A DNA stretch of 64,000 bases from Megaustenia siamemsis (lineage: Eukaryota; Mollusca; Gastropoda; Stylommatophora; Ariophantidae), in contig JAVIAB010000139.1 of NCBI GenBank assembly GCA_032433765.1, positions 46,620,421 to 46,684,420 on the forward strand. Reading direction: 5' to 3'. Made by a program: the position numbers and the translations under genes. Shown here in pieces: positions 22,602 through 33,064 of the stretch; the first letter of the stretch is position 1; each line of letters begins with the position of its first letter. Below the pieces are notes generated by a model. It did no database searches and had not been told where the DNA came from. It saw only the letters and a list, made by a program, of their open reading frames with translations.

Positions 22602-22610
22602 CATTACTTA

Positions 22611-23567
22611 GGTCTGCCAGGGGAAATTGTAGGACCGGAGAATAAAGGCCACTTGTCCAGTCCAGTCGCCATGAGATGTTCGGCACCCAAGATGTTCTTA
22701 TATTTTTTTTTATGTGGTTTCTCAAACGTTTCTACTGCAAGCAGGGTACCTTGTCACCATTCATGCTGAAAGCATTTTCAAATCTTGTGACCACTAAATG
22801 CTTCTCCTTTTTCAGCAAGAGTGCAGTTTGAGATACACATATAAAAGAGACCTGAATCCTCAGTGTTGTTTATATTCTTTGGTATAAATTGCTTGAGAAG
22901 TTCCTGTAGTTCACTTTACTTCCACCTATCAGTTGTTTCTTTTGAAATTTACACAGCCTCACCGTAGTCTACTTTAATTGTGATTTTATGTCACTTGAAG
23001 TTGGTATGACAAGACTCTCAACCAGCTCTTTTCCCTTTTCAATAAGGATGGGACCTGAAATCAGGGTTTTCTTGCTCCTAGTTTGCTGAACCATGTATGC
23101 AAAGCACAGTCAACATCTTTGTAACTGGCCCAAAGCCACTACTTGTAAAGAGCAACATAATGTTTCTATCCTTCGGTTTGTTATTAGTGTGCTTGAGGAA
23201 ATATCATGTTGCCTGGTTATTTCTACTTTTGATTTTAACTTTTTGTCTTCACCTTCTCTATCAACATCACATTTGTTTTAAATGATATGCGCTTACATTT
23301 TTTTGCCAGCACTGGGAGCTATTGCGATAAAAAATGTAATGACTTCAGAAAAGTTAACACCGCTAAGTTTTTATTTATTTTTTTTTTTGGCAGGCAAATT
23401 TCACAAAATTGTTATAACCAATTTTCAGGCTGGATAATAGTGTTATAAAAGAATTATTTTAATGTAGGATAAAGACGATCAAATTTGGGAATTTGTAAAA
23501 TTGACATTACTTCAGGATTCTCGTTATAACCGGTCTCGTTTATAAGTGGATTTTACTGTGCTATGGG
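22611..23567 (-). pseudogene. decayed pogo/Tigger transposon and transposase
   Basis: The right end, read on the minus strand, is CAGTAAAATCCACTTATAAA at about 23563, a Tigger-type terminus. Downstream the minus strand gives, in drifting frames, EITRQHDISSSTL (first helix-turn-helix), VDCALHTWFSKL and SGPILIEKGKELVE (second CENP-B DNA-binding domain, about 22990-23110), then EDSGLFYMCISNCTLAEKGE and FSGHK (about 22790-22860), the block around the first catalytic Asp of the DDE domain, and MNGDKVPCL. Later catalytic residues were not found; the left part is missing. It differs from the element at 17276, so two Tigger lineages have visited this locus. Confidence 0.75.
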
Positions 23568-23764
23568 TGGGACAAACCAAAGGGCACTGTTAAGAACACT
23601 CCACTTTCCCTCAATGTTGAAAGGCAAAAAGGAATTGAGAACATGACAATAATATTAATAAATTTGAAATCATTTATTCGTAATGAGAATTATGCATTTC
23701 ACACACAGTAATAGCACTCCATCTGCACTTTGATAGGCTTATTGCAAATAAGGAGCTAGTAAAC

Positions 23765-23962
23765 ATATTTGTCCATATCTCTGTGTTTATGAGTGATCAT
23801 GCCAGACTGCTACTTCCCACAGAATTCTATAGTACCCATTTTTAGAGACTGGGTGTACTCTAAAGCCTTGTTAATTGGAAAAAAAATGTTGCCACATCTG
23901 GGAATTGAACCTAGACCCTCTTGCTCAGTAACAAGTGCATTGCTCTCAGCCACAGGGGCTCT
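23765..23962 (-). mobile_element. SINE-4 (tRNA-derived head)
   Basis: On the minus strand a tRNA-like head carries an A-box-like TGGCTGAGAGCA (23941-23952) and a B box GGTTCAATTCCC (23900-23911), 30 bp apart. The body contains a SINE-1-like GGGTACTATAGAATTCTGTG segment, so the two families may share their middle part. Only this copy was recognised. Too degenerate to be a tRNA gene. Confidence 0.6.
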
Positions 23963-25097
23963 AATAATAACATTTAGGGAGCTCTATATATGAAGATCCA
24001 AATCTTAATATGGAATATACATTTTGAGCTCATAGTAAATTGTGCTTCAGACGTGAAGATATGTAGCATTTTTTTTTTAATGTGTAAGTCATTGTGTTAC
24101 CTTCGGGCTTGATCCGGCACATGGGATAGAAACCGTTGATTTCCACATACAGGACATTATGCTGTTAATAATTTCAAATGTTGCATTTTTGTTTAAACAC
24201 CATAATTGACCATTCTGTACAGGTAGTTCTTCACAGAGTATTTATTTATAAAACAGACAAGTCACCAAAATTGGACAGAGTTAAAAGTCTTATATTTACT
24301 TAGATTGGCTCCTACTACTTATTTGAGATTAATCTTCTTCTTTAGCCACTCATAATCCAAATGCTATCTTCAAGTCAAATCAGTTCAAAAGATTTCTTTC
24401 ATATTTTGTATTATTTGTTGATAATTTCAGAAGATAAACCAAAATGTAATGATTTCCTGTAATTATTCCCATTCCTTTGGCAGTTGGTCCCAAATAATTT
24501 ATGAAATGTATTTATAGTGCTTTGTGTAGTGTGTGTAAAGACAATTGTGTGTGTACATGTAAAGATTATTTCTATGTTTATTTCTGTGCAAAAATGATTT
24601 TTTTGTGTGTATGTGTCCAAACATTATTTTTTTTTGTATATGCAAGTAAAGATTATATTTTGTTTTTATGTGTAAAGGTTAATTTTATGTATGTGTGTGT
24701 AAAGTTGTTTTAATAAAAATCTGCATTCATGTTAGACTTGAAGCTCAGGATTGATAATATTTGTGGTGTATTAGAAGTAGTTCAGAGTAGGGTTTCTATT
24801 CAGTTTTTTTTTATGTTTCCTGTATCTGTTAAACTTAACAAATTAACTATTTTTACTGATAATTTTAAAGTTTCCTTCAAACCAACATGAATTAAGTGCT
24901 GGATTATTTTCATCAGCCTTTTTAATGCTTTCCCCAAGAAATGAACAATCTTAAACTCTTCAACAGATATGAGAATGTAAATTGACTTTTTCTGACAAGA
25001 TGTTTGTGTCTGAAAATGTTCAGCCACGTATAATTCCCAGCTGTAGAAGAGATAAATCAGTTTCCGCAAATATAATTAGTCAATAGTATGTAAGCTC
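23963..25097. other. AT-rich DNA with loose GTGTAAAG repeats
   Basis: 24500-24715 holds irregular repeats of the form GTGTGTGTAAAGATTATTTT. The overlapping small open frames are generated by them. Nothing else recognised. Confidence 0.5.
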
Positions 25098-25368
25098 TTA
25101 ACTCTTTCCGTACATTTAGCCACACAGTGTGTCACTCTCAGTTTGATTAGCGTAAACTGCCATCAAACCATATTCTTTTTATATGTCTTCTATCATCTTA
25201 GTATTGGTGAAATATAATTCCTTGTTTAATTATCTAAAAATTCATATATAATATGTAAAGTGTTAAATGAATATAAACATGTAGATTGATATTTAAAAAC
25301 ATAAACAAATTTGTCTGTGAAACCTCTACCGCTAAATTGATAAAAATCTTCTGTGCTGAAAGAGTTAA
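25098..25368. mobile_element. TTAA-flanked MITE (piggyBac-like)
   Basis: Starts TTAACTCTTTCCGTAC (25098-25113) and ends GTGCTGAAAGAGTTAA (25353-25368): an inverted repeat of about 16 bp with TTAA at both outer ends. TTAA target sites with short inverted ends are typical of piggyBac-type elements. The 271-bp interior has no coding capacity. Only one complete copy was seen; a similar left end occurs at 12816. Confidence 0.6.
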
Positions 25369-26480
25369 TTAAGGAAAAAAAAGTTACTGACCAGAAAATT
25401 GTTTAGGTTCTTGACCATATTACTTATTGATGTTAACAGAAGTCAAGGCAATTTTATCTTTATACGTGGAAATTTAATAATATATTATATACATCATTTC
25501 TTACCCACTGATCATGAGATGCAGACCTAATAAAATTTATAGGCAGCACACAAATATCAAGATTCATGTACATAAAGAGAGATCTTGTGTACAGGACTAT
25601 TTAAAAACTTGATCATGTGACCTCAAATTGACAACTATCCTGGTAATGATGAAATAATATCTCTTAATATTCTTCTTTTTATTTTTTTTTTTATTCTTTT
25701 AAATGATGGATATAACTCCTGGAAATAATTCATTGTAAAAGCCATGGCATATGGTATGGCAGAAGCAATAAAGGGTGAATATTGCCATGTGCATTAATAT
25801 TGTTTTAAAATTTGTTAATGTATATACTTTGTAATAGCTGGGAAAACATTTCTGCAAGAATTGACATTTAAATTCCACTAGTTCATATTTATACAGAAAC
25901 AGGTTTGCATTACATCTTTTCTCAAATTAATGATTTGTCTAATTAATTAGATCATTTATATATATAATTAACTAAAATACTATTTATAACAAATTAAAGC
26001 TATTGTTTAATTTGGTGATATTTATGGGTGATTTTAACTTGTACACACTATATATTTATATATATTATTATTAATTATTTATAATTATAAAAGAGCACCT
26101 TTGAGGTACCTATAAATATATTATTTATTTCTTGACATAATGAGATCACCAATAAAAGAGGAAAAGAAAGATCTATCAAAAGATTGATTAAATAAAATAC
26201 CCCTCCCTCTCTCTTCAAACACCCCCTCCCCTCCCTTTGCTCTCTTTTTTTTCCCTTTTCTATACACACAACACAATTATTTAATATGAAACTTCAGAAT
26301 ACCTATCAAGCTATATATTGGGGGGGGGGGAGGTGTGCTGAAAGTACATCTGTTCTGTTATATGCTCAGAATGGACAGAAGAGGACTCCCACTCCAGTCC
26401 TTCATGTGAACATCAGGTGGCAAGAGAAAATAAAAAAGACGAAGACCTAAAAATATACAATTGACCAAAAGTAGACCAAA
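25369..26480. other. AT-rich intergenic DNA
   Basis: Contains TA-rich tracts (26050-26065) and a 10-base G run near 26321. No gene recognised. Confidence 0.5.
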
Positions 26481-26484
26481 AAAA

Positions 26485-26778
26485 CAAAATGAGCAAGACA
26501 CAAATTGAGTAGTCTAGATGTAAGACATCAGCCCCTGGGCAGGAAGGTGCTAAGTTCAAATCCTTCCACGGGCAGTGTGAATTTTTAACTTTGATTCCAT
26601 GGCTTCATCTTCCTCTGGTCTTAGGGCTGTGAGATCTTATGCTTAGCCCTCTTGGAAAATGGCGAAAAACAGAAAATCCTTGTTTGCAGATGAACATGTT
26701 AAAGACTCCTTGGCAGTTAAAATAAAAAAATAGGCCAAAAATTATCACTGCCTGGGCAAAAATTGTTAAACAAATCTA
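26485..26778 (+). mobile_element. SINE-2, 5' part
   Basis: tRNA-like head with a B-box-like AGTTCAAATCC (26553-26563), a middle shared with 30900-31000 (ATGTTAAAGACTCCTTGGCA, then GCCAAAAATTATCACTGCC), then interrupted at 26778 by a LINE-B insertion. The continuation is at 27638. Confidence 0.72.
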
Positions 26779-27626
26779 TCTATCTATTGACCTTTCAAGC
26801 CGTAGCCAGCCCATAGTGCGTAGACCAAGATAGTCCTTCTCTTATCTGAATTTTTATTCTAGCAGTTTTCAATTCTTTTAAAGATATTTTATCAAATCTC
26901 GCCATTTGTCTCTGTTCTGTGCAAGCAACGCTATCTCATTGAGGGAGCCGATTCCTGCTGCTCTTGCATCTCTGATCAATGTTCTTCTCAGTGTCTCTCT
27001 TTGGGTCGGCTTCTTTTCCTCTTACCTGTTGTTTCCCACATGAGGGCTTCCTTTGTTATTTGGTTATTATCTCTTCTCATCACATGTCCAACATATGACC
27101 ATTGTCTTTTCTTGATTACTGAAGATATTAGTGGTTGATTGGCGATTTCTCTAATTTCCTCGTTTGTTTTGAATTCGTTCCACGCTATACCAAGTATTTT
27201 CCTTAGACATTTATTTTCGAATGCGTTCTACTTTGTTTCTATGTCTCTTGTTGTTTTCCAGCTTCCACACGCATACGTGAGGGTTGATAGTACGTTTGAT
27301 TTGAATAGTCTAAGTTTTGTGTTTGTGCTGATGAGTTTTGATTTTCACAACTTTTCAAAGCTTCTGAAAGATTGCTGCTTTAGCTATTCTGATTCTATTT
27401 CTTTACTTGTATCCCCTTCTCAATCAATGTAACTTCCAAGATAGATAAAGTGATTGATCTCTTCCACTGGTTTGTTTTCCACGTATATTTTGTCGTCTGT
27501 TGAGATTAAGCTTTTCATGACCTTAGTCTTTTTATGATTGATCTCAAGCCCAATTTTGCTGGCTATTGATAATAGTTCATTTGTGTTTTCCTGCATCGTT
27601 TTTATCTGACTGCTGATGAGAACTAT
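26779..27626 (-). pseudogene. LINE-B fragment inserted in SINE-2
   Basis: Perfect 11-bp target duplication AAACAAATCTA at 26768-26778 and 27627-27637. The TATCTATCTATT 3' tail is at the left. On the minus strand, from right: ISSQIKTMQENTNELLSIAS, KKTKVMKSLISTDDKIYVEN and HFIYLGSYID, then stops and frameshifts before the conserved C-terminus (RGRP, LLAQNRDKWRD-like). Truncated just after reverse transcriptase motif C. Inactive. Confidence 0.92.
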
Positions 27627-27775
27627 AAACAAATCTACCCACTCTGAAAGTTGATTGTCAGGTCAGATATCGTGGCTTTGCCACAATCTAGTGATACAAT
27701 ACATCACACCCTCTTAATTACAATACATCACACCCTCTTAATGGTTGAACGCTAAGAAGAAGAGAGAATACATCT
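27627..27775 (+). mobile_element. SINE-2, 3' part
   Basis: Continues the SINE-2 at 26485. CTGAAAGTTGATTGTCAGGT, then ATATCGTGGCTTTGCCAC correspond to CTGAAGACAGATGTTCCAGG and ATATCGCTGCTTGACATA in the copy at 30745, and GGTTGAACGCTAAGAAGAAG to GGTGAATGCTAAGAAGAGG. A 28-bp segment, ATACATCACACCCTCTTAAT plus TACA, is tandemly doubled at about 27695-27740. Confidence 0.72.
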
Positions 27776-28639
27776 GTTAAACTAGTTTATCACCTGACAC
27801 AAATGACTAATCATAACTAGACTATATTATATAATTCCAATTATTTTTATGGAGTTGTAATGATTCATCAAATTAATTATTGTGGATACTTGAAAGTAAT
27901 TGAGAAAGACGTATAAGAAATTAAAAGAAGAAAAAAGTTGTCAATTTAGGCTCACAAAGTTGAATGGGATATTCTCCATTCTAATATTTTTTTATTGGGC
28001 ACATATCTTAGCAGCTTTCATCATTGCTCATTTAAATATACATAATTAATTTAAATTAATTATCCTTATCTAGTTAATTTACATTTCAGTAAAACATGCA
28101 TCAGATAATTGGTAGCTACAGTAAAAGTGAAAGCAGTTTTTTTTTTAAAGTCTGTTTTAACTTATGTAGATGACTAACATAAAACAAGAAAAATGCTTCA
28201 GAGAAAGGACATTTATCAGAGAATAAACAAACAAATAAACATTGACTACATAGCTGTGACACTTCTAGGAAGGAATTTATCTTCAAACTCCAGCAAAATT
28301 ACAAAAATGATGTAAAAAAAAAAAGTGTGTGATCTGTAAGGATGTTTGGGCAGAATAAAATAAACATATGAGTAGGTGAATGTGAGAAAACAAAGAGTGG
28401 AGTGACCACCAGAATATAATAAAAATGAGTTGGCATGCAAGAAAGATGCTGTGAAAATGACCACTTTAGTGTGCCATTTGATTCTGAAGTATAGTACTTT
28501 TCTGATGTTAAAGTTCACCTTGTTGAGTTTATTCCTTAAGATACATATCAGTTTGTATATTTTCTTTTCTTTGATCTCATCAACATCAATTGTTCAGTCT
28601 CTAGTATAAGGTTTAGATACAAATTATATTGATTAATCT
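27776..28639. other. AT-rich intergenic DNA
   Basis: A 90-codon minus-strand open frame (28246-28518) is hydrophobic and has no recognisable domain; judged to be chance. Confidence 0.5.
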
Positions 28640-28975
28640 GTCAATTTACCATAATATTTCGATACTGATGTCTTATGTTGGTTGTTTTGTCACAGCTGGT
28701 CAACTCATCATTTTTGTTACTTTTTTTTTTCTGCATGTAGGTCCAATGATGCTTTTTATCTTTTGACCTTGACCATGTGTTAAGTGGACCTGTGTGTTGT
28801 GGTGTACAACAAGCTGTGATATCTGCCTTTTGTCCCAGCACATAAGTTTTTAGTGTAACGTTTTTTGGCTGCATGTTTACTATTCTCTTCATTGAACGGG
28901 ACTAGTTGGCTCCAAAGCTGCCTTGGTGAGGTGGAGTAGTATCTAAATCTGTTACGGTTCACTGATCCTGACATC
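28640..28975 (-). repeat. GC-richer dispersed repeat, member 1
   Basis: TTGTGGTGTACAACAAGCTG, then GATATCTGCCTTTTGTCCCA, is alignable with TTGTGGTTTGCAGTATAACT, then TATATTTGCGCCTTTCGGCC at 34679. A weaker match, TTCTGCGCCAGTGGCCCAGT, lies near 61171. Overlapping open frames on the minus strand share an L-x-T-x-VLGxKA-like patch with the 34.7-34.99 kb member. Class unknown. Confidence 0.45.
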
Positions 28976-29884
28976 AGCTTTTATGATGTGTTCAGCTCAT
29001 TCATTGTTCAGTAATTTCAACTAATTTGTTTAATTGAACTGAAATGAAACAGTGATATAGTTTGCGATTCTGTCAGGTATCTGGTATTTGAATACAATTT
29101 TCATACAGGTATTTTTAGTTTGTAACATTAGATAAGGATTAAATATTTTTTTCCCTTGAACTGCTATAATCTACACAATAACTGGATAAATAGATAATGA
29201 GGAAAGTTCATTGATTGGGGTGATTTTGTTTTCACTTTGGTATTGCCATAGATGATGGATTTGACCTTTTCATAGTTGAGCAGATGGTCTTGTGATGGGG
29301 GTGAATATGATCAGAGAGAACTGAAACTGCTTAGATCAAAATGTAACTCTATACAATAAGATAACAATTACAGAGGTTTCAACATTCATAACAAGATGTA
29401 GCTCTCATTTTAAATTTTAATTATTCTGAAATTGAAGAAATATTCTTTTTTTTTTTCAATTTCAGTGGTAAAGATTTAGTTATCTATATTTCATCAAGCT
29501 AGGCTGATCAAGAGCTGTAGTTGCTTTCTCTTTTTTTTTAAATTTATGTTATTGAGTTAGGAAATGTTTGTGCCAAAAAGATGCATGTAAAATATTTTAG
29601 ACCGACAAAGATGAAGAAAAAGATGAGAGCATAAAAAGAGTATGATATTGTTGACCACCATTACTCTGTTTCAGTCAGCAAACTACCACAGACATATCTG
29701 TACTTATGGATGATTTATACATATGTAACTTGGTGTTTGCAATAATGTTAACAATACTGTTGTTGTGGACTTCTTTAGAGGAGTTTAAACAAAGAATTCA
29801 ACAATAGTGCATAATTAGTTTATAATAAAATCATATTGGTAAGAAGAATTGCATTCATTATTCTTTTTAAAAATGTACGGTTGT
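28976..29884. other. AT-rich intergenic DNA
   Basis: No gene or repeat recognised. Confidence 0.5.
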
Positions 29885-29885
29885 A

Positions 29886-30130
29886 TAACCGCGATAGCTC
29901 GATGGTTAGTGAACTGGACTACAAAGGACAAGAGGTAGGGTTCGATCCCAACCGATGGCTTCTGAGTTCACCCAGCCTTAAATAGGTACTGAATTTTTTC
30001 TGGGAAAGTAAAGTGGCACGGACATAATACCGGCCACATTACCCCAAAAATCATGTGCCGAAGTCTGTAAAAATTATGGTCACTAACACCATATTCCCTA
30101 TACGCCACTTGGCGTGACAGGGGCTCTTTA
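29886..30130 (+). mobile_element. SINE-1, full-length copy
   Basis: Head with a TAGCTCGATGGTTAG A box and GGTTCGATCCC B box; body GTTCACCCAGCCTTAAATAG, GGGAAAGTAAAGTGGCAC, CCCCAAAAATCATGTGCCG, TGGTCACTAACACCATATTC; 3' end with the palindrome TACGCCACTTGGCGTGACAG. An (AT)n tract follows shortly after (30148-30172). Confidence 0.92.
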
Positions 30131-30147
30131 CATTTTTTAAATGTAAG

Positions 30148-30227
30148 GTTATATATATATATATATATATATAAATAATTTGGATTAATTCCCATGTTGA
30201 CTAAACACCAGGTTCGTAACCCTCTTA

Positions 30228-30265
<38 letters not shown>
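30148..30265. repeat. two (AT)n tracts
   Basis: TATATA at 30148-30172 and again at 30224-30265, separated by about 55 bp. Confidence 0.95.
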
Positions 30266-30269
<4 letters not shown>

Positions 30270-30279
30270 CAACCCAGAA

Positions 30280-30500
30280 AAGAGCTGTTGTGGTGAGACT
30301 AAATATGCAGGTCCTGTGTAAGGTCTCACAGTTGAAAGATCGTCAGACACAAGAGTCATAGCCCAAAAGAGCTGTGTGGTGAGACAAATTGCAGGTCCTG
30401 TGTAAGGTCTCACAGTTGAAAGATCGTCAGACACAAGAGTCAAGAATTTGTACCCCAAAATCTTCAGCTCAAAAGGACAATATATATAGATATATATTTA
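30280..30500 (+). pseudogene. LINE-C 3' end, tandemly duplicated
   Basis: AGGTCCTGTGTAAGGTCTCA, then CAGTTGAAAGATCGTCAGAC occurs twice, at about 30308 and 30390, the second followed by TTGTACCCCAAAATCTTCAG and CTCAAAAGGACAATATATAT. This is the 3' end of the element whose longer copy is at 38035-38345 (TTCTGTGCAAAGTCTGACAA ... GGCTCAAAGGACAATAGAGA). About 80 bp is duplicated head to tail. Confidence 0.75.
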
Positions 30501-30744
30501 TATGGTGTACGGTGCGTTAATTTGAAGCAAACAGCCAATTAGTGGACAAGTTTTAAAGTTTCTCCCAAGGTATCTCTTAAAAGCATTAAAATCTAAGCCA
30601 TCTCTTGGGAAAATCTTGTGCGGAGCCATTCATTATACAAAGTATTATATGTGCTTGCTTTGCAAAGAAACATCAAATCAAAGAAGCACAAAGAAAACAT
30701 GTTAGCAGAAAGGAGAGAATGATCAACATCCACATAACCAACTC

Positions 30745-31175
30745 TGATTGTATATGCCTTAGGGGGACTGTGAGGTCCAGGGGTTAAATTTCAGCCTGTA
30801 GACAAAAAGGTTCAATTTCAACCTCAGGTGGAGGGAATTTTTCTCTCCTAATTAATGGTTTCTCCATAACTTTACCCTCACTGGGTCTCTGATTAGTCAG
30901 ATCTGATGTCTACTCTCTGGGATAATGATGAAAAGCAGGGTGTCCCGTGTGCACTCTGCACATGTTAAAAAACCCTTAGTAATTGAACAGAAAAAAGAGT
31001 AAGCCAAAAATGGCTGCTGCTCAGACAGTTTGTTGAATTAAAAAACTACTCATGCTGAAGACAGATGTTCCAGGCCAAAAGGCACAAGATATCGCTGCTT
31101 GACATAAACCAGTGACTTAATGCATCCACACCCACTTAAAAAAAGGGGTGAATGCTAAGAAGAGGAGATGAGATA
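30745..31175 (+). mobile_element. SINE-2, full-length-looking copy
   Basis: tRNA-like head with B-box-like GGTTCAATTTC (30809-30819); middle GATGAAAAGCAGGGTGTCCC, GCACATGTTAAAAAACCC, GCCAAAAATGGCTGCTGC; tail CTGAAGACAGATGTTCCAGG, ATATCGCTGCTTGACATAAA, TTAATGCATCCACACCCAC; end GGTGAATGCTAAGAAGAGG. The tail is shared with the SINE-3 copies, so SINE-2 and SINE-3 form one composite group with different front halves. Confidence 0.75.
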
Positions 31176-31220
31176 CATACACCTTCACGAAAAGACATTG
31201 TCCACGATAGGTAATTTTTT

Positions 31221-31315
31221 AGTTAGCTGAGTGGCAGTGTTCCCTAGCGTTTGGCTTTTCGTGGCAAGGCGCTGTGCAACTGAGTACGGGTTCGATCCTG
31301 CTTTGGTCCATATTT
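31221..31315 (+). mobile_element. tRNA-like SINE head
   Basis: TAGCTGAGTGGC (31224-31235) resembles an A box and GGTTCGATCC (31289-31298) is a B box. The about 54-bp spacing would need a long variable arm, and a mature tRNA fold is not evident. Best read as the head of another SINE. Confidence 0.45.
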
Positions 31316-31546
31316 TGTTGTTGTTGATTATTTGTCATTTTTTTCAGAGTGCTGTTAACATACCTCTTCCTCTGAATTGATTCTCAAATATTATTAGTAG
31401 CACAGACATACTTAATTACTATCTGGAGTTTGTAGGTGAAAAATCATTGTTATACGCTTCATATGTGATGTTTAAAACTAAAGAACAATGAATGCTGAAA
31501 AATGTGCCACATGTTGCATATAAAACAAATATATTTGACAATGTGA

Positions 31547-32158
31547 CTATCTATCTATCTATTGACCTTTCGAGCCATAGCCGGCCATAGGGCATAGACC
31601 CAGATACTCTTTTCTCTTATCTAAATTTTGATTCTAGCAGTTTTCAATCCCTGTAAAGATCTTTTATCAAATCTCACCATTTGTCTCTGTTCTGTGCAAG
31701 CAACTCTATCTCATTGAGGGAGCCGATTCCTGCTGCTCTTGCCTCTCTGATCAATGTTCTTCTCAGTGTCTCTCTTTGGGTCGGCCTCTTTTCCTCTTAC
31801 CTGTTGTTTCCCACATGAGGGCTTGCTTTGTTATTCGGTTATTATCTCTCCTCATCACATGTGCAACATATGACTATCATCTTTTCTTGATCACTGAAGA
31901 TAGTGGTTGATTGGGGATTTCTCTAATTTTCCTCATTTGTTTTGAATTCGTTCTACGCCATACCAAGTATTTTCCTTAGACATTTATTTTCGAATGCGCT
32001 CAACTTTGTTTCTATGTCTCTTATTTTCCAGCTCTCACATGCATACGTAGGGGTTGATAGTACGTTTGATTTGAATAGTCTAAGTTTTGTGTTTGTGCTG
32101 ATGAGTTTTGATTTCCACAACTTTTCAAGGTTTCTGAAAGACATTGTTGCTTTAGCTC
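31547..32158 (-). pseudogene. LINE-B fragment with 8-bp target duplication
   Basis: Flanked by CAATGTGA at 31539-31546 and 32159-32166. The TATCTATCTATTG tail is at the left, followed by TTTCGAGCCATAGCCGGCC. The minus strand gives MSFRNLEKLWKSKLISTNTK, LRLFKSNVLSTPTYACESW, and further left the frameshifted C-terminus. 5'-truncated. Confidence 0.92.
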
Positions 32159-32166
32159 CAATGTGA

Positions 32167-33062
32167 GTGGGTCAAGAATAATTAAGGTTATTCTTGGGTA
32201 GATTTTTCTGCTACTTGTGTCAGGGTCTCCAAACTTTATAATATAATAAAATAGAGTTCAAGAGGCTTTGTGAACTTTTAGAAAATTACAAATATGCAAA
32301 ATAGTTTAAAGACTGTGAAATGAGTGAGAAATCGCACACAAATTTGCCTTATATATGAGCCACATAAAAATCTACTTTTACTGTACTTCAGTTCTATATG
32401 TTGTTGAAGCATCGAGAGTAAAGAGTTTGCCTCTTGTTCAAACATGCCCCTTTCAATCCCATATGGAGGAATCCATTAATCCCTATCTCAGAATATGGGA
32501 TCGATTCCTCACAACCCACCATAAAGTGAAAGTTGAGTACAAATTTACAGCTTGGGTTGTCTGGAATGTTATAATTATTCTAAAGTAAGCTCAGCTTGAG
32601 AAGTGAAAATATGAATCACAAACCATGTCTAGACTGTAGAAGACTATATCACATTTAATGATATACTGTGTTTTTCCATGATTCTTGGCACATTTATCTG
32701 GGTGATGAGGTCAGTCTCATGTTGTGCAGCCCTACTTTCCTGAAAATTATCTGATATCCATTGTTTCAGTGAACCATGATTCCATGTCAGTCAGAAACAA
32801 ACCACCACTATTGGTAGATGAACCTAGACCACCTAGTTAATAGATTAATATACCAACTACTTTGCCACCACAACTTCTAGGCTTTGATTTGCTAGTCAAT
32901 ATATTAATGTATCTCTGGGATCTCATAAAATATATTTAATGAGGTTTCCATGGTACAGAAAAAAGATATATGTTCACAATTAGAAATTGGTTAATTAAGT
33001 AATATTTTAATATATTTAGTGCAATATAATTCGTAACAAAATTTGAATTATTATAGTACTCA
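32167..33062. other. AT-rich intergenic DNA
   Basis: Nothing firmly recognised. 32400-32530 contains GGATCGATTCC, a possible B box, without a convincing A box. Confidence 0.45.
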
Positions 33063-33064
33063 TA

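Noticed and set aside
28246..28518. 90-codon minus-strand frame
   Set aside because: No domain and no exon signals; treated as chance.
32400..32530. Possible SINE head with GGATCGATTCC
   Set aside because: No convincing A box and no second copy found.
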